From the NCBI GenBank assembly GCA_035647815.1, contig DASRMR010000008.1:68255-132254 (forward strand): a stretch of DNA of 64,000 nt. Reading direction: 5' to 3'. Origin of the DNA: JAAYRQ01 sp035647815. Lineage in GTDB: Bacteria > Bacillota > Syntrophomonadia > Syntrophomonadales > Syntrophomonadaceae. Below are positions 8,645-16,466 of the stretch, one piece after another; the first letter of the stretch is position 1; every line of letters begins with the position of its first letter. Both the position numbers and the translations under genes were made by a program. The notes beneath the pieces were generated by a model. It searched no databases and had not been told where the DNA came from. It saw only the letters and a program-made list of their open reading frames with translations.

Positions 8645-9043
8645 ATGAAGGACTTGATTTGTGATGGTTTTCAAAATTCTGTTGATGATTTACTAATCCG
8701 CCACCATAGCATTTTAGATATTCTTTCTAAACTTTCGGAGTCTTCCTGTAGAGTAAATCGAGCTGTAACTAAATCAGTGACAGATTGCGGTTGCATGAAA
8801 ATTCAAGCTGAAAAGATACAAGTACCTGAACATATCGATTCTTACGAAGATATGAAAGCTTTTTTAGATAACCATTTAAGAGGAGACCTATGTAGTAACT
8901 GTAATGACATTGTTACTAGTGAATTAGGTAAGCTATTATTCTATACAGCAGCATTATGTAATGCTCTCGACATTAATTTATATGATGTGTTTTTAATGGA
9001 ATATAAAAAAGCTAATACTTTAGGCGTTTTTAACATGACCTGA
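8645..9043 (+). CDS. Conserved clostridial protein with MazG-like C-terminal helices
   Basis: The 132-residue soluble protein has an N-terminal helical part (VDDLLIRHHSILDILSKLSES), a Cys pair in CGC near residue 49, a CSNC pair near residue 84, and a C-terminal ELGKLLFYTAALCNALDINLYDV that resembles the last helices of MazG-type all-alpha proteins. I recall similar proteins in Desulfotomaculum and Syntrophomonas relatives but cannot name a function. The paired cysteines could bind metal. It is transcribed against its neighbours from its own promoter, has a GGGGGC ribosome site, and ends at a terminator shared with disA. Confidence 0.75.
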   Translation: MKDLICDGFQNSVDDLLIRHHSILDILSKLSESSCRVNRAVTKSVTDCGCMKIQAEKIQVPEHIDSYEDMKAFLDNHLRGDLCSNCNDIVTSELGKLLFYTAALCNALDINLYDVFLMEYKKANTLGVFNMT

Positions 9044-9053
9044 GTACTAACAT

Positions 9054-9082
9054 AAAAAAGCCGTCATATATACGGCTTTTTT
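9054..9082. terminator. Bidirectional intrinsic terminator between the 8645 gene and disA
   Basis: The arms AAAAAAGCCGT (9054-9064) and ACGGCTTTTTT (9072-9082) form an 11-pair stem with T-runs on both strands. It serves two convergent genes, and the disA stop codon lies in its right arm. Confidence 0.92.
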
Positions 9083-10151
9083 ATAGCATTATCTCCAATA
9101 ATAATTGTTCTTGCATTCTTTTCAAACCATTTTTTATTGATTTAGCTCTTACTTCTCCAATACCATCTACTTCATCTAATTCTTCGATTGTAGCCTGTAA
9201 AACATGGCTTAACAGAGCGAATTTGTCCACTAGATTATGGATTATCGGTGCTGGTATGCGAGGCAGCTTTTGTAGCATGCGATATCCTCGAGGAGATACT
9301 TGCTGTTCTAAATGGCTGGCGGCAGTACCTAAGCTTAACAGTTTAGCTAGATATACCGAGTCAGATATATCTTCTTCAAAGGCTTTCAACATAGTATCAA
9401 GTAATTCGTCCGCACTTTTCTCTTCATTTCTATTATAATCTTGAATAATATAAAGTGCTTCATCTTCTATATGGACAATCATTTCATCTAACTGCATTTT
9501 AACTAATCTTCCTTCAGTGCCTAATTCGATTATATAATTTTCAATTTCTTCTGCTATATGTAATACCCTAATAATTCTTTTCAGGATTTCACATACTTCC
9601 GATACATTAACTTCATCTTCAAATTCGAGACCACCTAGGCGCTGTAGCTCTTTAAACATTACATTGCGATATTTCTCTAAAGTTTGTAGAGCTTGATTAG
9701 CCTTAACTAAAATAGAAGGTAAATCACGTAAACGGTATATAATGTTTCCCTGATAAAGAGTTACAACTTTACGTCTTTGAGAAACAGCGACTACTAGTAC
9801 ACCAGTTTGACGGGCAATACGCTCTGCAGTACGATGTCTAATACCAGTTTCGCGGGAGAGTAATTGAGGATTAGGATCTAATTGAGCATTAGCCACTAAT
9901 ATGCGTGTGGCATCACTATTCATTATTATAGCCCCATCCATCTTAGCAAGTTCATAAATCCTAGCTGGTGTATACTCACAATCAACATTAAATCCACCAC
10001 TTACTAACTTCATAAGTTCTTCTGAATCACTTACTACTATTAAGCCCCCAGTATTAGCTTGTAATATGTTTTCTATCCCTAGCCTAAATAATGTACCCGG
10101 GGCTAACTTGTACAAGGATTTTCTGAAATCACCTTGATAAATATCGTCCAC
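9081..10151 (-). CDS. disA: DNA integrity scanning diadenylate cyclase (c-di-AMP synthase)
   Basis: DisA condenses two ATP to c-di-AMP and scans DNA for branched structures, delaying sporulation when damage is found. The 356-residue protein has the DAC domain with the DGA motif at 72-74 and RHR at 105-107, a helical spine, and a C-terminal helix-hairpin-helix DNA-binding domain (VDGIGEVRAKSIKNGLKRM). The start is GTG; the GGAGG Shine-Dalgarno lies at the end of radA, whose TGA is five bases before it. The radA-disA pairing fits the known functional antagonism of the two proteins at recombination intermediates. Confidence 0.97.
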   Translation of the reverse strand: MDDIYQGDFRKSLYKLAPGTLFRLGIENILQANTGGLIVVSDSEELMKLVSGGFNVDCEYTPARIYELAKMDGAIIMNSDATRILVANAQLDPNPQLLSRETGIRHRTAERIARQTGVLVVAVSQRRKVVTLYQGNIIYRLRDLPSILVKANQALQTLEKYRNVMFKELQRLGGLEFEDEVNVSEVCEILKRIIRVLHIAEEIENYIIELGTEGRLVKMQLDEMIVHIEDEALYIIQDYNRNEEKSADELLDTMLKAFEEDISDSVYLAKLLSLGTAASHLEQQVSPRGYRMLQKLPRIPAPIIHNLVDKFALLSHVLQATIEELDEVDGIGEVRAKSIKNGLKRMQEQLLLEIML

Positions 10152-10155
10152 GCAA

Positions 10156-11508
10156 TCATCCCTCCAAAAGTATGTCTATAAATTCTTCTACCGTAGCTAA
10201 CTCCACCACTTCTAAACTCGTGTCAAATACCTTTCTATCTGTAATCTTTGGTATCATAACCTTTTTAAAACCTAACCTTTCAGCTTCTTTAATGCGTATC
10301 GCCAAATTAGGAATTGATCTTATTTGTCCAGATAAGCCAATTTCACCTATAAAAAGCGTGTCCCCAGGAAGAGATATATCAGAATAACTTGAAACTATAG
10401 CAGCAGCAATAGCTAAGTCCATACTCGGATCTTTTAAAAATACTCCACCAGTTATTTTTAAATATACATCATAGGTAGAAAATTGGTAACCTTTTCTTTT
10501 TTCCAATACTGCAATAATTAAAGATAAGCGGTTTTGGTCAATACCTGAGGCCATCCTTCTCGCATACCCTGGTCCTGATAATGTTACTAAAGATTGAACT
10601 TCTATTAATAGTGGTCTGGAACCTTCAAAACTAGCCCCGATAGCCACCCCAGACACTTCGCTTTCTCGAGAACTTAAAAATAGGTATGATGGGTCGAGAA
10701 TCTCTACAAGTCCAAGTGCGGTCATCTCCATTAAGCCAATTTCATCAGTAGAGCCAAATCTATTTTTAATTCCCCTTAAAAGTCTAAAAGTGAAATTCTT
10801 TTCACCCTCAAAATAAACGACTACATCTACCATATGTTCTAAAACCTTAGGGCCTGCGATAGCACCTTCTTTGGTAACATGACCGATTAGGAAAACCGCC
10901 TTTTCCATCTTTTTTGCTATCTCCATAATTTTAGCCGTGCTTTCCCTTAACTGTGATACACTACCTGGAATTGAATTAAGGTTCTCGGTATAAACAGTCT
11001 GAATAGAATCAATAACAATTAGCTGGGGATCAATTTCTTCGACATATTCCCTTAAAACATCGATATTCTGTTCATTACTCAAAAATATGTTTTCTGAATT
11101 AATGCCTAGGCGAATCGAACGTAAACGAATCTGTTTTAGACTTTCCTCACCAGAAATATATAAAACCTTCTGGTTTTGGCTAGCAAGATTATTAGATACT
11201 TGTAGCAAAATAGTCGATTTACCTATACCCGGATCGCCTCCTAATAATACTAGAGAACCAGGAACGATACCCCCACCTAAAACCCGATCTAATTCTCCGA
11301 TACCAGTGCTAAAACGGTAAACCTCTTCATTAGTTATAGAATTAAGCGGTGTAAATTCGATTTTGTTCGCACTTTTGCGCCTAACCACTTTCTCTACTTT
11401 CTCTTCTAGAAGAGTATTCCACGCACCACAACTCGGACAACGACCTAGCCATTTATAGCTTTCGTAAGCACATTCATTACATATGTATCTAGTAGTAGTT
11501 TTACTCAT
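10156..11508 (-). CDS. radA: DNA repair protein RadA
   Basis: RadA is a RecA-like helicase that drives branch migration. The 450-residue protein has an N-terminal C4 zinc finger (C10, C13, C24, C27), a Walker A motif GGDPGIGKST at about 90-99, the family motif KNRFG near residue 248, and a C-terminal Lon-protease-like domain. It stands between the clpC terminator and disA, so it probably has its own promoter in 11509-11611. I could not pick a convincing -35/-10 pair there. Confidence 0.97.
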   Translation of the reverse strand: MSKTTTRYICNECAYESYKWLGRCPSCGAWNTLLEEKVEKVVRRKSANKIEFTPLNSITNEEVYRFSTGIGELDRVLGGGIVPGSLVLLGGDPGIGKSTILLQVSNNLASQNQKVLYISGEESLKQIRLRSIRLGINSENIFLSNEQNIDVLREYVEEIDPQLIVIDSIQTVYTENLNSIPGSVSQLRESTAKIMEIAKKMEKAVFLIGHVTKEGAIAGPKVLEHMVDVVVYFEGEKNFTFRLLRGIKNRFGSTDEIGLMEMTALGLVEILDPSYLFLSSRESEVSGVAIGASFEGSRPLLIEVQSLVTLSGPGYARRMASGIDQNRLSLIIAVLEKRKGYQFSTYDVYLKITGGVFLKDPSMDLAIAAAIVSSYSDISLPGDTLFIGEIGLSGQIRSIPNLAIRIKEAERLGFKKVMIPKITDRKVFDTSLEVVELATVEEFIDILLEG

Positions 11509-11611
11509 ATAACTCTCCTTTAACCTATTATAATACTAAACTACACTGTTTTAATATTACAAACACGAAAATAATGTTAATTTGATGTCTAAGTACTAGG
11601 AAATTATAGCT

Positions 11612-11650
11612 AAAAGGCCTAACATCTAAAATACAGATGTTAGGCCTTTT
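11612..11650 (-). terminator. Intrinsic terminator of the ctsR-mcsA-mcsB-clpC operon
   Basis: AAAAGGCCTAACATCT at 11612-11627 and AGATGTTAGGCCTTTT at 11635-11650 form a 16-pair perfect stem with a seven-base loop, 24 bases beyond the clpC stop. Confidence 0.93.
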
Positions 11651-11674
11651 CTATTACTTAAAACAGCAAGCTTA

Positions 11675-14161
11675 TTAAGATGATTTCTTAACTACGATAA
11701 CATCGTTTTCTACATCGACGAGGATTTTGTCCCCTGGCTCAACCGTCTTTTTTAATATCTCCTCGGCTACTGCATCTTCAACTAGTTTTTGGATAGCTCT
11801 TTTTAAAGGTCTGGCACCAAAATCTAGATCAGTACCTTCTTTCAAGATAAGCTTCTTGGCGTTTTCCGTAATTTCTAATTCATAATCATTTTCCGTAACT
11901 CTTTCCGCTAATTCTCGAACTAATAAGTCGATAATTTTTATTAGATTAGCTTCATTTAGACTGTGGAACACGATAGTTTCATCAATGCGGTTTAGGAATT
12001 CAGGACGAAAAGTCTTTTTCATCTGTTCCATGACTCTTTCCTTCATTTGCTGGTAATCTCCCTCTGAGCTACTTTCACTCATAAAACCTACCTTTTTACC
12101 GCTTTGAATGAAATTTGCTCCTACATTAGAAGTCATAATAATTACTGTATTACGAAAATCTACTGTACGCCCTTGCCCATCAGTTAATCGACCATCATCT
12201 AGAACTTGTAAAAGAATATTAAATACATCTGGATGAGCCTTTTCAATTTCATCTAACAATATTACTGAATAAGGTTGCCTTCTCACTTTTTCAGTAAGTT
12301 GGCCACCTTCATCATGTCCTACATAACCTGGTGGCGAACCGATCATTCTAGCTACAGAATGTTTTTCCATATATTCTGACATATCTAAACGAATAATAGA
12401 ATCTTCGGTACCAAACATAGCTTCAGCTAAAGTACGTGCCAACTCAGTTTTACCTACTCCTGTAGGCCCAAGAAAGACGAAGGATCCAATCGGACGTTCA
12501 GGATTTTTCAACCCTGCTCTTGCTCTGCGCACTGCACGTGCTACAGCTTTAACTGGTTCTTCTTGACCAATAACCCTTTCATGTAATATTTCTTCAAGAT
12601 TAACTAGTCTTTCACTTTCTTCATCAGCTAATTTACTTACCGGAATACTAGTCCAACTAGATAAAATATCTGCTATTTCTTCTTCTCCAACTATTCCTAG
12701 TTCAAGGCTCCTTTTACTAGCCCATTCTTTACGATCATTTTCAATAGCATCTTTTAACTTTTGTTCTTCATCCCGTAATTTTGCTGCTTCTTCATATTCT
12801 TGAGCATTTATAGCTTCTTCCTTTTCCTTAATAAGTTCCTCTAAACCATGCTCCTGTGCTTTAATTTCATCAGGCAGAACATAGTTAGCTAACCTTACTT
12901 TCGATGAGGCTTCATCAATTAGATCTATCGCTTTATCAGGTAAAAAACGATCCGTAATATAACGTGCCGACAATTTAGCTGCCGCTTCTATAGCTTCATC
13001 ACTTATTTTTACCCCATGGTGAGCTTCATAACGATCACGAAGCCCCTTTAGTATTTCAATACTTTCCTCAATACTAGGTTCATCTACTATAATAGGTTGG
13101 AATCTGCGTTCTAATGCCGCATCTTTTTCGATATTCTTGCGGTATTCATCAATTGTGGTAGCACCAACAATCTGAAATTCTCCCCTAGCTAATGAAGGTT
13201 TTAATATGTTAGCAGCATCAATAGCACCTTCTGCAGCACCTGCACCAACTATAGTGTGAAGTTCATCTATAAAGACAATCACATCTCCTGCAGACTTAAT
13301 CTCACCTATGATTTTAGTTAGACGATCCTCAAATTCGCCTCTGTATTTAGTACCAGCAATCATCCCCGCTAAATCTAAAGATACGACTCTTTTATTATTA
13401 AGAATCTCAGGCACCTTGTTTTCATTAATCCTTTGGGCTAAACCTTCTACTACTGCAGTTTTTCCTACCCCTGGATCACCAATTAAAACCGGGTTATTCT
13501 TAGTCCTTCTAGATAAAATCTGTATTACTCTTTGAATTTCAGTATCTCTTCCTATTACCGGATCTAATCTGCTTTCTGCAGCATCATTAGTTAAATCACG
13601 ACTATAAGCATCTAATGTAGGAGTTTTGCTTTTAGATTTTCTTTTACCACCTGCTGGATTAGGGATATTAGGCGATTGTTCTGGAAAACTATGACTACTA
13701 GCTTGAGTAAAACTAGCATCCCCACCTAACAGAAGGATAACTTGTTCTCTGACCTCGTTTAATCTGACTCCCATCGATATCAAAACCTGCCCAGCTAGAC
13801 CTTCTTCCTCCCTAAGTAAAGCTAAAAGCAAGTGTTCAGTACCTACATAATTAACTCCTTGTAAACGCGCTTCATCAAAAGCTAGGTTAAAAACTTTTTT
13901 AGCCCTAGGAGTAATCGGTAAATCACCTTCTGCCCCTTCGTTTCCACCTGCATCTTCACCAAGCATTTTAGTTACTTCTTCTCTAACCTTCTCTAAATCT
14001 ATACCTAAACTTAATAAGGCTTTTGCACCTATCCCTTCGCCTTCCCGAAGTAAGCCTAATAATATATGTTCAGTACCTATAGTTTGATGGTTTAACTTTT
14101 TTGCCTCTTCTTGAGCATGCATAACCGCATTTCTTGCCCTTTGGGTAAATCTTCTAAACAT
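11675..14161 (-). CDS. clpC: ATP-dependent Clp protease ATPase subunit ClpC
   Basis: ClpC is the HSP100 unfoldase that feeds ClpP, with McsB-phosphorylated proteins as substrates. The 828-residue protein has two N-terminal Clp repeats (residues 1-145), a first AAA domain with GDPGVGKT and VIVFIDELHT, a UVR coiled-coil region (NAQEYEEAAKLRDEEQ), and a second AAA domain with GPTGVGKT and VILLDEIEKAH. A GGGAGG Shine-Dalgarno precedes the ATG. It is last in the CtsR-controlled operon, three bases after mcsB. Confidence 0.97.
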   Translation of the reverse strand: MFRRFTQRARNAVMHAQEEAKKLNHQTIGTEHILLGLLREGEGIGAKALLSLGIDLEKVREEVTKMLGEDAGGNEGAEGDLPITPRAKKVFNLAFDEARLQGVNYVGTEHLLLALLREEEGLAGQVLISMGVRLNEVREQVILLLGGDASFTQASSHSFPEQSPNIPNPAGGKRKSKSKTPTLDAYSRDLTNDAAESRLDPVIGRDTEIQRVIQILSRRTKNNPVLIGDPGVGKTAVVEGLAQRINENKVPEILNNKRVVSLDLAGMIAGTKYRGEFEDRLTKIIGEIKSAGDVIVFIDELHTIVGAGAAEGAIDAANILKPSLARGEFQIVGATTIDEYRKNIEKDAALERRFQPIIVDEPSIEESIEILKGLRDRYEAHHGVKISDEAIEAAAKLSARYITDRFLPDKAIDLIDEASSKVRLANYVLPDEIKAQEHGLEELIKEKEEAINAQEYEEAAKLRDEEQKLKDAIENDRKEWASKRSLELGIVGEEEIADILSSWTSIPVSKLADEESERLVNLEEILHERVIGQEEPVKAVARAVRRARAGLKNPERPIGSFVFLGPTGVGKTELARTLAEAMFGTEDSIIRLDMSEYMEKHSVARMIGSPPGYVGHDEGGQLTEKVRRQPYSVILLDEIEKAHPDVFNILLQVLDDGRLTDGQGRTVDFRNTVIIMTSNVGANFIQSGKKVGFMSESSSEGDYQQMKERVMEQMKKTFRPEFLNRIDETIVFHSLNEANLIKIIDLLVRELAERVTENDYELEITENAKKLILKEGTDLDFGARPLKRAIQKLVEDAVAEEILKKTVEPGDKILVDVENDVIVVKKSS

Positions 14162-14164
14162 AAC

Positions 14165-15238
14165 TTATACCTCCCTGTTTTTTACTATCTTTTTTTTAAT
14201 AACACCTGCTCGTAATATATCGCGATCCATAGCACCCATTTCTTGCCCAGTTACTTTTTGTAGATGAGCCGGTTTAAGTGCTACTACTAATTGATTTAAT
14301 GCGAAAGGTTTTATATTACTAAGTATCTTCATATCTACACCTAATCTAACATCTGATAAGTGTTTTAAAGCTTCACTAGAAGTCATTATTTTCGCATTAG
14401 TCAAAATCCCATAAGCTCTGCCAACCCTATCTTCCAATTGTAATTTCGTTTCTCCCACGAGCTTACTCCTCATCAATCTTTCCTGTTCAATAATTTGAGT
14501 TACTATTATGGTTAAATTATTGAGTATATCTTCTTCTGCCTGGCCTAAGGTAACTTGGTTAGATAGCTGGAAGAAGTTGCCTAACATCTCAGAGTTTTCA
14601 CCATATAAGCCCCTTACTGTCATACCCAACTGACCTAAATTTTGAAATATATGATTAGTATGACCAGTAATACTTAAAGCAGGAAGATGTAACATAACAG
14701 AGGCTCTCATCCCCGTTCCTACATTAGTCGGACATGAAGTTAAATATCCTCTTCTCTCATCAAAAGCAAAATCTAAATATTCTTCTAATTGATCATCAAA
14801 CTTTTGGGCTAATGCATAACATTGCTCTATCTGTAAACCAGGTAAAATACATTGAAGTCTCAAGTGGTCTTCCTCGTTTATCATTATAGCTATTGAACCA
14901 TTATTATTGACTAATAAACCTTGGAAGTTTTTATCTGATTTTCCATGCTCAGGACTAATCAAATGCTTTTCTACTAAAATCTCCCGATCTAAGCTAGGTA
15001 ATTGATCGAATGTTATCAATTGGAAATCTGCATATTTATCAATATTCTTAGACCAGGCTTCTTTTATCTCACTCAATACTTTAGGGCCAGAATCATCATC
15101 TAATAGATGAGGAAACGGCATTAAGCTTAAATTACGTGCGAGTCTAATGCGACTACTAATCACAATATCTGTTTCCGGTCCATTATCAGCATTCATCCAC
15201 TCTACATAATTACTATTTAAAAGATCTGTTAAACTCAC
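14165..15238 (-). CDS. mcsB: Protein-arginine kinase McsB
   Basis: McsB phosphorylates arginine residues, marking proteins for ClpC-ClpP and inactivating CtsR. The 357-residue protein has the phosphagen-kinase fold: SSRIRLARNL near residue 29, the NEEDH motif, and SCPTNVGTGMRAS with the reactive-site cysteine. The start is GTG, fixed by a GGAGGTG Shine-Dalgarno six bases upstream. It lies between mcsA (its activator) and clpC. No key residue appears to be missing. Confidence 0.96.
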   Translation of the reverse strand: MSLTDLLNSNYVEWMNADNGPETDIVISSRIRLARNLSLMPFPHLLDDDSGPKVLSEIKEAWSKNIDKYADFQLITFDQLPSLDREILVEKHLISPEHGKSDKNFQGLLVNNNGSIAIMINEEDHLRLQCILPGLQIEQCYALAQKFDDQLEEYLDFAFDERRGYLTSCPTNVGTGMRASVMLHLPALSITGHTNHIFQNLGQLGMTVRGLYGENSEMLGNFFQLSNQVTLGQAEEDILNNLTIIVTQIIEQERLMRSKLVGETKLQLEDRVGRAYGILTNAKIMTSSEALKHLSDVRLGVDMKILSNIKPFALNQLVVALKPAHLQKVTGQEMGAMDRDILRAGVIKKKIVKNREV

Positions 15239-15252
15239 TATCTACACCTCCT

Positions 15253-15762
15253 TTAGTCTAAATCCTTTTCTAATTTTTTAATCTGGTCTCTTAATTCAGC
15301 AGCCTTTTCATATTTCTCATCGACTACTGCTAATTGTAATTTTTGTTTATATTCTTCAACTTTCCTTTTAAGCAAGACATTTTCTCCTCCCCGTAAAGGT
15401 ATTCTGCCAACATGTCTGCTATTCCCATGAATCCTGCGTAAAGTTGATTCTAATTCTTGCTCAAAAGCTGAATAACATTCAGAACAACCTATTTTTCCCG
15501 AATGTCTTATATCGTTAAAGCTGCGATTACAGTTAGGACAACTTATGTCGGAACCCGTCTGTTGCATACCTTTGACATTATAGTTATAACCTAACAAACT
15601 ACCTAGTAAATTTGGTAAGGAAAATTTGTTGTCTAGGTCAAACAAAATTGCTCCTTTTTTGGCTGCACAATCTTCACATAAATGTACTTCCGTTTTTTTA
15701 CCTTGGATGTTCTGAGTAAAATGAACAACAGCAGGCTTTGCCTTACATTCTTCGCAATACAT
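15253..15762 (-). CDS. mcsA: McsA, activator of protein-arginine kinase
   Basis: McsA is the zinc-binding activator of McsB. The start is the ATG at 15762, giving 169 residues that begin MYCEEC. A longer reading from 15786 is unlikely, because its codons 3-6 contain the AAGGAGG Shine-Dalgarno for this ATG. Zinc-binding CxxC pairs are visible at C3/C6, in LCEDC, in CPNC and in CSEC. The C-terminal 40 residues form a UVR-type coiled coil (VEEYKQKLQLAVVDEKYEKA), shared with ClpC and used for interaction. Confidence 0.94.
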   Translation of the reverse strand: MYCEECKAKPAVVHFTQNIQGKKTEVHLCEDCAAKKGAILFDLDNKFSLPNLLGSLLGYNYNVKGMQQTGSDISCPNCNRSFNDIRHSGKIGCSECYSAFEQELESTLRRIHGNSRHVGRIPLRGGENVLLKRKVEEYKQKLQLAVVDEKYEKAAELRDQIKKLEKDLD

Positions 15763-15782
15763 AAATAAATCCTCCTTTGTAT

Positions 15783-16214
15783 TCAATACTGAACATACTC
15801 TTCTATAATTTTTTTAAAGTTTTTGAACAAATGAACTTGTACTCGTGGATCTAAATCTTTAATTCCTTTTATAATTAGCTGTTTTAATAACTTATTTTCG
15901 TTTTCGGTTATATCCTCTTGTTCAAGTAATTGGTCTATAAAATCTATTAGCTCATTACGGTTAGTTTCAACAATTTGGTCATTTTCATCGATAAACTTAG
16001 TTATCCTGACATAACCTTTCTCACCCCTGCGACTTTCTGTTAAATATCCTTCTTCCTCTGTAAAACGTGTATTTATTACATAAGTAATTTGAGATGGTAC
16101 ACAGCAAAAAGTTTCTGCTAACTCTATTCGCTGTATCTCAATTCTTTGATTATCACTACGTTCAATCAATACCTTGATATACTGCTCGATCTTGTCTGTC
16201 AGACTTTTTTTCAT
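15783..16214 (-). CDS. ctsR: CtsR heat-stress repressor
   Basis: The 143-residue protein represses clp genes until heat or McsB activity releases it. It has an N-terminal winged helix-turn-helix (LAETFCCVPSQITYVINTRFT) and the glycine-containing wing RRGEKGYVRI that senses temperature, then a C-terminal helical dimerisation part. It heads the ctsR-mcsA-mcsB-clpC operon. A CtsR heptad operator lies immediately upstream, so it is autoregulated. Confidence 0.96.
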   Translation of the reverse strand: MKKSLTDKIEQYIKVLIERSDNQRIEIQRIELAETFCCVPSQITYVINTRFTEEEGYLTESRRGEKGYVRITKFIDENDQIVETNRNELIDFIDQLLEQEDITENENKLLKQLIIKGIKDLDPRVQVHLFKNFKKIIEEYVQY

Positions 16215-16227
16215 TTACTTTATCTCT

Positions 16228-16258
16228 CCTGACCTTCTTTGACCTTAATGATATTATA
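16228..16258 (-). promoter_or_regulatory. CtsR operator and -10 element of the ctsR operon
   Basis: The minus strand reads TATAAT (16253-16258) and then GGTCAAAGAAGGTCAGG (16228-16244). The latter is a tandem heptad matching the CtsR consensus GGTCAAA-NNN-GGTCAAA at 12 of 14 heptad positions. The operator covers the expected transcription start and ends at the ctsR ribosome site, so bound CtsR would block initiation. The -35 is weak. Confidence 0.85.
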
Positions 16259-16380
16259 AAGGCAATAGCCAAAAATAGAAAGTGTGATTTTAGACGATCA
16301 TTAGTTTCTACATGAGATTGTCTGACTTTCTTTAACCAATGCTTTCATTTTCTATTATTTCCACTTTTTCAACAATTAAA

Positions 16381-16423
16381 CCCTTAAAAGCATGGACTTA
16401 TTAAATCCTAATGCTTTTAAGGG
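16381..16423 (-). terminator. Probable terminator after the FtsA-fold gene
   Basis: The arms CCCTTAAAAGCAT (16381-16393) and ATGCTTTTAAGGG (16411-16423) form a 13-pair stem, 44 bases past the stop. The minus-strand T-run is short (GGGTTTAATTG), so termination may be moderate. Confidence 0.6.
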
Positions 16424-16466
16424 TTCAAAATCTTCTAACAATTAGTGTTTGGTTTGTAAGTTTATA

